This document shows positions 13,363-25,300 of a stretch of DNA of 64,000 bases, in pieces (the stretch's first letter is position 1; the number at the start of each line of letters is the position of its first letter). A model generated the notes under the pieces. It was given only the letters and a program-made list of their open reading frames with translations. It made no database searches and was not told where the DNA came from. The position numbers and the translations under genes are program-made. Location of the stretch: contig NW_019775701.1 of the NCBI RefSeq assembly GCF_001039355.2, positions 116,056 to 180,055 of the forward strand, written 5' to 3'. The stretch is from Lingula anatina (taxonomy: Eukaryota; Brachiopoda; Lingulata; Lingulida; Lingulidae).

Positions 13363-13515
13363 CAGACCACTTGAAACCTTGTTGCAGAATCCCCTTGCAG
13401 ACACTGAATAGATTCCCCACAGGGATTACACAGCAAGCCTTCAAGTGGATCAGCCATATTTGATCCACGGATCTGTTAGTCCATGGATCAACTTTGGTTG
13501 TGAATGCATCCTTAG
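13363..13515 (+). mobile_element. Partial MITE related to the preceding family
   Basis: Contains a TTGTTGCAGAATCCCC stretch, a CAGCAAGCCTTCAAGTGG-like core and an ending TTGTGAATGCATCC. It resembles the remnant at 60,157-60,300 and the right half of the 13,090 element. Confidence 0.6.
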
Positions 13516-15884
13516 GTATTATTACATTATTTTTACTTCTGTTCACAAGTCCTCCACAAGTATGCTTCCTTCTGTATGTGTGTGCGAGTGCGTGTGCATG
13601 TGCGTGTGTCCAGTTAGGTGACTCTCTAGTGTAATAGCCAGCTGAATACTTAGTTGACATTGAATATGAAATGATCTATAGTAATACCACTCCACAGAAT
13701 AAGCTTAAACAACCAAATATGTTGAAACATCTGAAAGAGAGAGACATGGGACTCCATTAAGAACAGCAGCTGAATAATACTTCCTTGTCCGTTTTTACGA
13801 TCGATCTAGAATGTACCAAAAACACAACTCGGTACAAAAACAAAGAATGGTCTTATTTTGGATACTGTAACATAAATATTGACATAATGAACCATTTTGA
13901 CTGTTAATTACCCTCCAAACTAAGCTGGCTCTAGAATACAGTGTCGAAAAACAATAACCTCTATTGTGGAAAGCACTACATCCTCAGATTGAATACCAAA
14001 ATATTGATACAACAATTAATTTATCAGTTATACTGAAACCAAGCTCATTTTCAAAATGTGGTGTCCAAAAACAAAAAATGTTCCTAAATAAAGATATTAA
14101 AATATTGACATAACTTTTAGTTTAACGGAAAGCTCTTCAACAACGTAGTTCTTTCTTTCTCCGAAACCCAGAAGTCTTTTCCCTCAGTAAGTAAATAAAT
14201 AAGCCAGCATCAAAAACATAACAGATAGATAGATACTTTAAACACTATAAATCTGGCTGTTTTTCCCCATTTTTTCAAGATTTATCATTTTTTCTACCTC
14301 ACAGAATCATATTTTTCAGACACAAACTGAATCCAGTTTTCGAAAATTTTAGGACCTCTTTTTCAGCTTTTAATTTCTTTAAACATGTTACTTAACAATT
14401 TTTTAAGAATCTAAAAAATGATTACTGAACTTGGTGAGTGAATGCTCTACATTGTTTTTTACTTTCAGTCCACTTATTAATCTGTTAACCTTCAAGTATT
14501 TATTCCCTTAAAATATTTGGAAAACACCAAGCCCAACTGGCATGTTGCTTTAATAAAAGGCTAACCCCTTAAAAAAGCATCCCTAATGGAATGAAAATGT
14601 ATTTTAAAAGTTGCCACACATTAGAGCCATTTTTACAAGACGTTATAATTATTATCCTGCTGTGAAAAATACACTTCAGCATTGCAAAAGCAACACGGAA
14701 GAGACACCTCAAAAGTACCAAATTAAAGATTAAATTTTGTTTGAGGCACTTTAGTGGAAAGGCAACCAGGGGCATGTTTCAAAAATAATAAGAACAATAA
14801 AAATTTCAATGTACCTCAACTAAAATTTGCAACTCTCCTCTAAAATGAAGCATTTATTAGTCAAACACATCAACATTTTTCTTTTTATAAAAGAGGCATG
14901 TTTATTTGACTATTACCCATTTATACTAAATCAAAATAAACTAAACCTCTTGATCTTCAAGCTAAAACTATCTTTTTGTCTTAAGTTTTTCTGTTTAAAC
15001 AGTTTGAGCCTTTGACACAAGTTCTTTTGGCTTTGGCAAATGAGTTCTGACCTGCGACACAAATCAGCTAAGTGTAAACGCACCTCCCATAAAATCTGTT
15101 TACAAAAACCACAACAGACTCAAAACTAGCAATTTTAAGCACTTCAGTATTCCTATATATATTTCAATATTCCTCCTTTTTTACTATTCACAACAAAAAA
15201 ACTCCTCTCACTTTTCATAACTTCTGGCTTAATCAATCTGAAGTACTGCCAACAAAGCAATGCTTTAGGATTTTCACTTTTATAAACTCCATTCGTATTT
15301 ATTGATTTTCTTGATATAAATCAGACAAAGAAATTCCCTGTCATCTCATTCTTTCTGGTTCCAATTTCAAAAGTAAAAATGCAGCTTTTTCTTTTCCTAT
15401 CAGTAACTTAATTGACATATGCAAAACCAACAATTTCCTCCAGAAGGAAATCACACTTATTCAAATATGTAATTTTTTTGGCTTGTGTCAGGCACACTCA
15501 GGAAAATACCAGGGAGAAAATAACACAGGAAACCATAAATCCAACTCGTACCTCATGGTTCTGGCTGAGCTATTCTAATAGATCTCTCCCACCCATTGAA
15601 ATACCATCAGATTATCATGTCAATTTTGAATAAATTCATCTTTAATTTAGAAAATGGATACTTTCATAGTTATTAATTATTTCAAAGCCTGAAAAATTAT
15701 CACCAATGTTAAGTAAAAATCTCAGCCAACAGATTTCCCTGCAGTTACTTCAAGTGGAACAAAACTGGTGATAACTATATATTAACAAAAAAAAAAAAAG
15801 ACTCAGCGTATCAAAAAAATGACAAAATTTCAAAGTTCTTGACAATGCACACAAACTGCAGCTATAAAATGATTAAGTAATATG
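13516..15884. other. Non-coding 3' flank of gene X
   Basis: AT-rich with many A and T runs and a short GATA array near 14,224. No exon with supportable splice sites was found. Confidence 0.55.
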
Positions 15885-16125
15885 CACAGTCATTGCAGTA
15901 GCTGTGAAGCTCAACACATTCAGTAAATATCACAACCAATGTGTTAGGTCTGTACCTTGGCAATACAATAATAGTGAATGCCAGTCATTGTGTTAGGTGT
16001 GCATCTTAGTGCATTCAATAAATAGCTTCACACCCATTTTCATAGGGTTGCACTTCAACACATTCAAGAGATGTTAATGCAACTAATCATTGCGGTAGCT
16101 GTGCAGCTGAGCACATTCACAAGCG
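15885..16125 (+). repeat. Diverged tandem repeat, about 60-80-base unit
   Basis: Phrases such as TCATTGCAGTAGCTGTG, CTCAACACATTCA and GTGTTAGGT recur three to four times with drift. The array lies about 200 bases beyond the predicted stop of gene X and may be in its 3' UTR. Confidence 0.55.
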
Positions 16126-16316
16126 TTCATCCCATACAATTATAGTCACACCAACTGAAAATAGATTTTATGACCACTATGAAACAATGTCATGATTTTT
16201 GCATTCTACAGCTAATGAAAGCATAAATAACAGTAAAAATATAACTTACGCATAAATAACAGTGACGAAATGAACATAAACAGGAATAAGTGATGCCAGG
16301 ATGAAACATCAATAGT

Positions 16317-16368
16317 TTAATTAAAAACTGGGCAAATCTGAAAGTGAAACCGTTCTTGCAACTGCCAA
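16317..16368 (-). CDS. Gene X terminal exon
   Basis: An acceptor (TCCTTCAG) is followed by 52 bases that complete the split Ser codon and read WQLQERFHFQICPVFN then TAA. It fits the phase left by the preceding exon. It is short and supported only by phase and acceptor. Confidence 0.45.
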
Positions 16369-19300
16369 CTGAAGGATTTTTATGCCATGTTTAAGGCACT
16401 AAAAATAAGTTTGGTAAAACAAAATAATAGTTTGTTCCTTTTATCAGCAACCAAATATAAAAATATACATTCAATGATACAAATATATTATAATATTTTC
16501 TTATCATTGCTATACGATTCATACCTATCCAACAGCCCAGCCCTACCTTGACTTGTCTCCATTCAGCCTGACCCTGTTCACAAAGAAATGACCCAAATGA
16601 CCTTCAGCAAGACTGATGACCTTGACCTTGTCCTCAATATCAGCCTCTCTCTTACCATCTGAAATATGTGATTTTTTCATGATCGACAACAATCTGTGAT
16701 CATATGAAAGAGACTTGCTGTATTTGTTTTATCATTATATGTTCAAATTTCTATCTGGTAATTTTAATGTTGGACATAGAATTTATGTGATTAATGAAAG
16801 ATTTGTTGAAAAATAAAAGTCTTACATTTTTGTATGGGAGATTGATATGGAGGGAAGAAAAATAAAAAATAAGGTTGGCTTGAGAGAGAGAGATACCTCC
16901 ATCAAATGCAGAATCCACACAAGTCTTTATTTTATCTTCCTTTTCAGGAGACACAACATCCATCCCATACTGTTCTCTTCTAAGGTCAGAGGTAATTAAG
17001 GATTCTGCAGAATGAGCTGCGCTCAGACAACCCTCTTGGCTTGTCTTGTCTTCACCTGCCACCTTTCCTTCCCTTTCCTTGGGTTTCACTACCCAATAAT
17101 GCTGCAATAAAAGAAAATAAGTTATACACATTTTGGAGAACAAAAAAGAAGGGCTGGATTCCAATCATTTTTTTTTTTCTTATTCTTTTCTAAAAACAAA
17201 AAGCTAACAGAACATTTTTACATACCAAATCTCTATACAAAAGTAAAATTCTATGTAATCAAATGCATGGGATCAATGAAAGTCAGTATTCATTAGACCC
17301 ACACCAAGTGAGAACAAAAGAGGGCTTTAAAATGCTAATTATACTTTTTGAACTTGATACAAATGATGGTCAATTGTTGCTTGGTTAAAGATGCTTGAAA
17401 AACTAATTGCATTAAAACTTCTTCAAATCCAAGTAAACAGAAATTGTATTGTATGTATATATGCATGCATCCGCTGACATACATGCACACACACACAATG
17501 ACACAAAGAAAGATTTCCCAACAAACCCCTTTTCTGTGATAAGCAGTATGCAATCCAAACTGCTCGCTCAGCTCTTGTAGTTGGCCCAACCTGATTGCCA
17601 ACTTTGAAAACTCCAACTGGGCATGGGCATTCCCTTCAAAGAAATCCTACAGAGGGAAAGAAAACAAGTTTCATTAATTGGGAGGGTTTTTTTTCTTTTT
17701 TTATCTTTCACTGCAGATATCATATTTTAGGTAACAAAATAGAAGTGCCCACAAAAAAAAGTATTATGAAGCTGGCACATTTTGGGGCATTTGAACATCC
17801 CTTGCTGGCTTCATAACATTTTACTGAATGTATGTCCCTCTCTCTTAATTTGATTTATTGAAGACGGTATAATAAAATTAAATCTGACTTGAACACTACA
17901 CAAGAGGCCTGGTGCAACAGCTATAATATCATCTTTACAAGTGAGCCTTAAATTTACCCAAATCAACACTGATAACTACCCGCATGAAAATGCAGTAGTA
18001 TCAAAGAAGCAAAGAAGCATTAACGCAGTAGTGGTGTGGAGCATATTTGCAGTAGAAATGCAGTATAGCCTACTGCAATTCTACTTCAAAAAATTACATA
18101 GGGTTGTACAGAGGAGGAGCATTTATGCAGTAGATTAGCAGCATGATAGAAGCATGTTTCAAATATGCTAATTAGCTCCCCAATCGAAGCAGATTTGAAG
18201 CATGTTTGCAGTATGATTGCAGTAGTCTACTGCGCTGGAGTATCTATTTCATTTTCGTGCGGGTAACTACGTCGTCTGTATTTTACCTTGAACCAACTGA
18301 AGATCATGAACAGCTGCTGTTGGCTCCCATCCCAAGCAAGCTGTGTGACCACAAGACCATCTCTCCTCTGGACAGGGGTCTCTTTACAATGAACGGGACA
18401 CTGGACGACGTCCACTGGGGTCTTGGTTACACACTGGATTGTGTGTGGCATTTCTGTGCCTTGTCAATTGTTGCAAATATTATGAATTATGCTTATTTCA
18501 CAAGTTGAATTAGTTCAAATGTAAATTAATTTGTGTAAATAATATAATACTGAACTAAATATTTTCTAGCCAAAATATACAAACATTGAAGCATACATGT
18601 ATGATAATTGATAGGATTGGTTTTGCACACTATTTGCACACTGCAGCAGCCTAACACTAAAGTGTACCATGTAACCCCTACCACTATATTACAGCTATTA
18701 CATAAATTAAAACTGTGTTCTGTATACAGATCACTGGCGGATCTACATACATGTACGATTTGGCTAGAGAAAGAAATATTGAAGAGAGGTAAATAAAAAT
18801 TCTGATAATGACAATTTTAAGAACTGAACTGTAAATATGTAGGCACTGGAATGTAAAACTGCTGTCTCGTCTCGTCGTTTCGCTTGTAATACTGCCTTTC
18901 ACTCTGTGTGTGTGTGTGTGTGTGNNNNNNNNNNNNNNNNNNNNNNNNNNNNNNNNNNNNNNNNNNNNNNNNNNNNNNNNNNNNNNNNNNNNNNNNNNNN
19001 NNNNNNNNNNNNNNNNNNNNNNNNNNNNNNNNNNNNNNNNNNNNNNNNNNNNNNNNNNNNNNNNNNNNNNNNNNNNNNNNNNNNNNNNNNNNNNNNNNNN
19101 NNNNNNNNNNNNNNNNNNNNNNNNNNNNNNNNNNNNNNNNNNNNNNNNNNNNNNNNNNNNNNNNNNNNNNNNNNNNNNNNNNNNNNNNNNNNNNNNNNNN
19201 NNNNNNNNNNNNNNNNNNNNNNNNNNNNNNNNNNNNNNNNNNNNNNNNNNNNNNNNNNNNNNNNNNNNNNNNNNNNNNNNNNNNNNNNNNNNNNNNNNNN

Positions 19301-22300
19301 NNNNNNNNNNNNNNNNNNNNNNNNNNNNNNNNNNNNNNNNNNNNNNNNNNNNNNNNNNNNNNNNNNNNNNNNNNNNNNNNNNNNNNNNNNNNNNNNNNNN
19401 NNNNNNNNNNNNNNNNNNNNNNNNNNNNNNNNNNNNNNNNNNNNNNNNNNNNNNNNNNNNNNNNNNNNNNNNNNNNNNNNNNNNNNNNNNNNNNNNNNNN
19501 NNNNNNNNNNNNNNNNNNNNNNNNNNNNNNNNNNNNNNNNNNNNNNNNNNNNNNNNNNNNNNNNNNNNNNNNNNNNNNNNNNNNNNNNNNNNNNNNNNNN
19601 NNNNNNNNNNNNNNNNNNNNNCAGAGTGCCCCCTCTAATTCCTGGATCAGTCACCGCATGTGAAATATATACTCACCGCCTTCTATGTGTACAGCGATAA
19701 ATTACAACACTCTTAAATAATTCAATTTACCCCACGCTGCTGTTTAAGTTAAATAATCAATGCACACAACCTGTCCCACTTTCAAGAAACACGCGCTTCC
19801 AAGCCTCGGTTTCGTAAATAGGTTACACATTTCGAAACTAGGTCAGATATGTGGGTTAACTCACGTATAATCTTCACTGATAGAGGCAACAACTAGAACC
19901 CACAGTACACTGAAACAATTAGCTTGATTAAATATGTTTGTTGCTAATTGTTTCAAAGAAAGTCAGGGCTACCTTGCGTTTACAAAAAAATTGCGTCTAG
20001 TCAAAAAAAAAAAAAAAAAACACTAATGGGGACAAGATCCTACATGTGTCCATTAGTTTGGTAAGGTAGAAAATACTAGTAGTTTACATATTTGTGTTTG
20101 AAAGATGTGAGAGTGGCACCACTTCTTTGATTCTGAAACTTTATGTGAGTCAAAACGCAAATATAAGGACACTTGTACTGATGTTTATTTCAATTTAAAA
20201 TGTATGACGTAATGACATTTGAAAATATTGACAGTGTCATAATGATTCTGACTAATAACGTATAATCTTACCTCTTTAGCATATCAAAAATCAATATATG
20301 CCATCCATTTCAGCAAAACGTGAATATACAACTACTATTGAAAAAAAGATATCTTACAATATTGTACTAGTACAATGTACTGGCTAAAACACTTTTATAA
20401 GTTTTCAGCACTAAAAATGACTTGGCAAACATGGTATTGTCAATTCCAGTGCAACATTCTGAAAATTAAAATAGATTTTATTTAACTAACCAAATATAAT
20501 CCAGCTGAAGTTTGAAGCTGTATTAAGCTGACCAACATCATTCACAACAAAACAAAAAGAAGTTTGAAAAAAACTTTAGAAAACATGGCATCTGACAGAT
20601 GAATATAAGAATTCAAATAGTTGCAATTGCAGCTGTTTGTAGTATGTGCAAAATTTATTTGCAATGAACATCATCATCATCAACATCTTTATCTGAAAAT
20701 GGTAATGGTCCTTTCATTTCCACACAGTGACAACAATATAAGAATTTTAAAACGGGGTTAACTACTGGACTAAGATTATTTATTTTCCCTTAAATTGGGT
20801 AAGTACCACACTTAAGACTAATCAACATAATTACCCTCATCCCTTGTTTGAGATACATGTTATGTTCTATTTGTAAGGATGGTAATGCTAATTTCAGACC
20901 ATTTCCCCATCCACCCCTTTCTTCCTATAAAATCCAACAAAAGCACGAGCTTCTTGCTTTCTGCATAAAGATTATTTGTGCACAAACATTTAACCTACCA
21001 CTAACCCATTGATTATACAACCTCTATTTCCAATACAATTCCAATACACGGCAGTCTGATTAAAAACTACGGTCATAATCCTATCCGTTTCAAGCAGCAC
21101 TGGTATTCAAGATGGAGAGTGCGGGACATTCTAGCTGATAGGAACATTTCCAAAGCCTAGATAGTTCCTTGAACCTCCATTAATTAGAGTTCATTGACCC
21201 AAAATGTTTTATCTCTTTACTTATTAATTGCTAAATCCATTTTTGTACTAAAAGCAAAACAGATAAATTAGAGTGGAAATGCTTTACATAAGTGACATTA
21301 TTAAATTTCAAATTTTAAACTGTAAAATTGGAGCCGGTAGATTTTCTGACTGATCAATTTGAAATCATATTTTACCCAATGAGCCTTTGGACTCATGCAC
21401 TTCCAGACTAAGAGGGCATACCCTTTCAGATGATGTTTTAGCTTCTGCCACTGAAGTAATCGGTGTAGTCTACAAGGTAGGGCTACCAGCTTGATAGTGA
21501 CCATCATAGGAATTCATCCTGAATTTTTCTACTTTTGCTTGCCAGAAACTGGCTTCAGAATAAGTGTTTCTTGCTGTTATTCTGTAAATTAACAGGAATT
21601 TAGCCAGCGAAACTTTCAATAAGAGTCCAAGTATTTTTTAATGTATTCTTATTCATGACCACTCTGTGATGAAATGGACAGCACCATAGTTAACTCAGGG
21701 TGTTAGGAAGTTTAGTTAATATACAACATTTACTACACATTTTGCTCAACAACACCTAAATAATAAGCCACCAACCATATTATTCTTTCATTTGTGTGCA
21801 TCTTTCACAGTCATCGTTTTTTAATATTTTCTTCATTGTGTTCAGACATTTAGCAAAATCTTGTCAGTTTTTACACAAATCACTTTAACTTTTTTTTTAT
21901 CAAAATATTTTAACCATGTTGCCAAATCCATCAGTCTTTTACAAAACTAACAGTCACTGTATTTAAAGGTTATTTTCCGTTGCTTTCTTGCATTCAAAGA
22001 AGCAACTTGAAAGCTTGCTTTTACTTTGACCAACTACAAATATGAACATTCCATTTGCTTGTAGTTCCCCGACTGACCCTGGACTTCAGATGTCAACAGA
22101 AAAATCATAGGCATACTGATAATAAAGATATCAATTACCAATCATCTGAAACTCAGGGTGACAAGGTTATGTTCCACAGTTTTACATTGGTGTTTATATC
22201 GTGTATCTTTGCTTACTTCATTTTTTTTTTCAAATTTGACAAATTGTAAAAATTAAATGAATGCAACATTTGATTTGATGAGTTTGAATAAAATCAAAAG

Positions 22301-25300
22301 TCAGAGGTGATTACTTTTTGCCCATGACAACAAAAAACTAGGATTGCATGTAAACCTTTTCTCTTTTTTTTCCATACATTTTCTACAATCACCAAATGAC
22401 TCATAACTAGCATCCTTTATTCCCATACTAAGAAGTCTAACACTAAAATATCAATATCTTTTCAAAGGCTTTGCATACATAATTCATACCATGCACTAAA
22501 AGAGTATAAATGCTGATTTAACATTTACAAATAGAACTGATTATATCGAAGTTTGAAATAGTCACTAAAACAACAAACATAACCCTGGGTAACCTTGACA
22601 ACACTATCAACAATTTGACTACACCACTGAAGGTTTTCGTGTTGCCTAGGAAATAAAACCTGCCATAGCAACAAAGAATATTGTTGCACTGGTAATTAAC
22701 ATGGTTTAAATTTAAAAGAAGATTCCACTGGCACTAAGTACTTACATGGCTACAGCAACAAACTAAGATAAATCTTTTTTTCCATTCGAACTAAGAAGAT
22801 GGAGGATAGTCCACCCTCTTTGACAGAACTTGGCAAATTACACTGGAGTATTTGAGTAAACAAAAATAACTTATAAAACTGACAAACAAAGGCAGTATTT
22901 TACCATGGGAGCAGACTGCATAAACAAAACAATGCACTACATCATTATGATCTCGTTAATTTTGGGTGGAAAATTTATGCTTTTTAAAGAGAATCCTGAG
23001 TAAAAGGGCATCTCCTTACCACTCTTCCTGCCCCAATGTTTTTCAGAGCACAAAACCCAATTATGAAAACCTGCATATTTCCAAACTAGTTTCAAAAAGA
23101 AAGAGAACAATTTGTTTCTGCAGTCTGCTGCCCTCCCCCTCTTTCTATGTCAGTCTGTCACATTTGAAGGGACACAGATATTTACCCAGTACTACATATT
23201 TAATGTATTCAAAGTTGATCACCAGAGTGTCCCTTTGTTTTCAACAATATTTATATAAATGTACATGTGTCACGCTTTACTCTGTACATGTAGAAAATCC
23301 TTCGATGACAAGTCATATATAAACATACTGGTTACATATGATAATGATCATGACAAAGCAATGACAATGTGGATGGTAAAATTACAATTGCTTATGGTCC
23401 CCTGGGAGAACAATGGAACTGAATGAACACTGCGACACACAGGAACAGCCCGAAGACATGGAAATGGTGTTCCTGTAGCATGACATGTGAAAACTGTCAT
23501 AAGAATGGCATAACACCCAACCACCAAGAAAGCTGATGGTACTAAACGACCTTCACAAAGAGTGATAGTTCTGATGAATGACCTTCACAAAGGGTGATGG
23601 TACTGAATGACCTTCTCAAAGGGTGATGGTACTGAATGACCCTCATGAAACGTTTTTAATAAATGGCCCTCATGAAGAGTGATGGTACTGAATGACCTTA
23701 ACATAAGGTGATGGTACTAAATAACCCTCATGAAGTGTTTTTAATAAATGGCCCTCATGAAGAGTGATGGTACTGAATGGCCCTCATGAAGAGTGATGGT
23801 ACTGTATGGCCCTCATGAAGAGTGAGTAACTGCGACTAGTCCAAAAGGTAAATAACTCACTACAATTGGACAAAAAAAGACCAACTAAATTTCACAATAG
23901 AAAAACCCACAAAAATTAGGATTAAAAATTCTGAAAGACCAGTACACAAATCCTGATCTAATGGCTGACTAAAATTGAAAAAAATTTTTGGAATAGTGAA
24001 ACACAGAAATAAGTGGCATTTGAAATTTAAGGATAATTACCAAACCCTTTGTGAACATCTTTATTGTGATATGGTACCTTGGTTATAAGTTTCTGCAGCA
24101 TGCTTCCTGATTCAGTGTAATACACAATTACATGTTTAACCTCATCAAACTGCTAACACGCTTAAAATTTGTAAAGTAATTTCTGTTGATATGCTTGTTC
24201 TTCTAGGATACCATAAAACCAAGAACTGTCCTGTGGCCATTACACATACTCTGTGGTGTCCATCTCTTAGGCTTCATTCACATGCAATGTCTATTTTCTA
24301 AATTCTATTTTCTATTTGCGGTATGTCTTATGATCACGGTCTGTGCCCTGAATATCCCGCCGCGTAATTACTGGCAGCGCGAGCCAGTTACTATAAGTTA
24401 CTATAAGTAACTGGCTCGCGCTGCCAGTAATTACACGGCGGGATATTCAGAGCACAGACCGTGATCATAAGATAGCGCGAATAGAAAATAGATTTTTAGA
24501 AAATAGACATTCCATGTGAACGAAGCCTTAAAATCACCATTTCCTAACAGATTCTCAATATGTGTGACTCAACAATTGTTGATTAGAGTCCACTGATAAT
24601 CGGAATGAATGACTGATGACATTTTTTTCTTTCTCATCTTCTCCTCTCTTATAGTATACTGGCGATAAAACCTCCACTTCCTAGGTGCCTTTGCATGGTA
24701 TGACTAAATACTTTATTTCCTGCAACAATTTGCAACTCTCTTCATTCAATAATTCATATATCTTCATCATCTCTAAGACTTCTAACAATTGCTAAGTTCT
24801 ACTAATGCAGAGCCTTATTAGAGACATTACTTCAATCTGTAGTTGACAATTTCATAACAGGCAATGCTATCTAAAATGGGGACTATGAGGCCATTGTTGC
24901 TAAATCTCATTGTGCCCGTGACACCTAAACTAAGACCCCATTCCCGTAGATTTTAGATCGATCTATCCCTGTGAGGAATCTCACTAGATTACTGTCAGCT
25001 TAGCCAGCTTAAGCGTCTGTCCCGCCTATTAAAAGCTGTATGGGGGTTAATTAACTGTCGTACGCGCTCGGCTGACTGCAATTTAGTGTGAACCCCCAGG
25101 GAGTTAGGTCGATCTAAATCTAAATCTCTGGATCGATCTAAATCTCTGGGAATGCACAGTTAGACATGTTCAAATACTTGTGTGTTTCAGTTGTGACGTT
25201 GGCCAGTTTTAATAGTCAATATGGCTGCTGGGCAAACACATTAACTGACTAGCAATTTGGTTGTGCTAAAAAGCATATCAGATGCTTTATGGACTATTCT

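Noticed and set aside
13292-13660. 122-codon minus-strand frame
   Set aside because: Runs through MITE sequence and a GT-rich stretch; no family match.
18899-19700. Long open frames of about 240-264 codons on both strands
   Set aside because: They are runs of N read as open; only a few real residues at each end.
20640-20740. Acidic minus-strand peptide with an Asp run
   Set aside because: No acceptor, and indels between alleles break the frame.
21378-21452. Possible gene X exon (minus, TEAKTSSERVCPLSLEV)
   Set aside because: Acceptor and donor look fair, but its phase does not fit either neighbour, and another frame across it has a stop in one allele.
22966-23322. 118-codon plus-strand frame, repeated at 29,602-29,895
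   Set aside because: It is in allelic intron sequence; the allele copy ends differently because of indels, and neither strand shows splice context or a family match.
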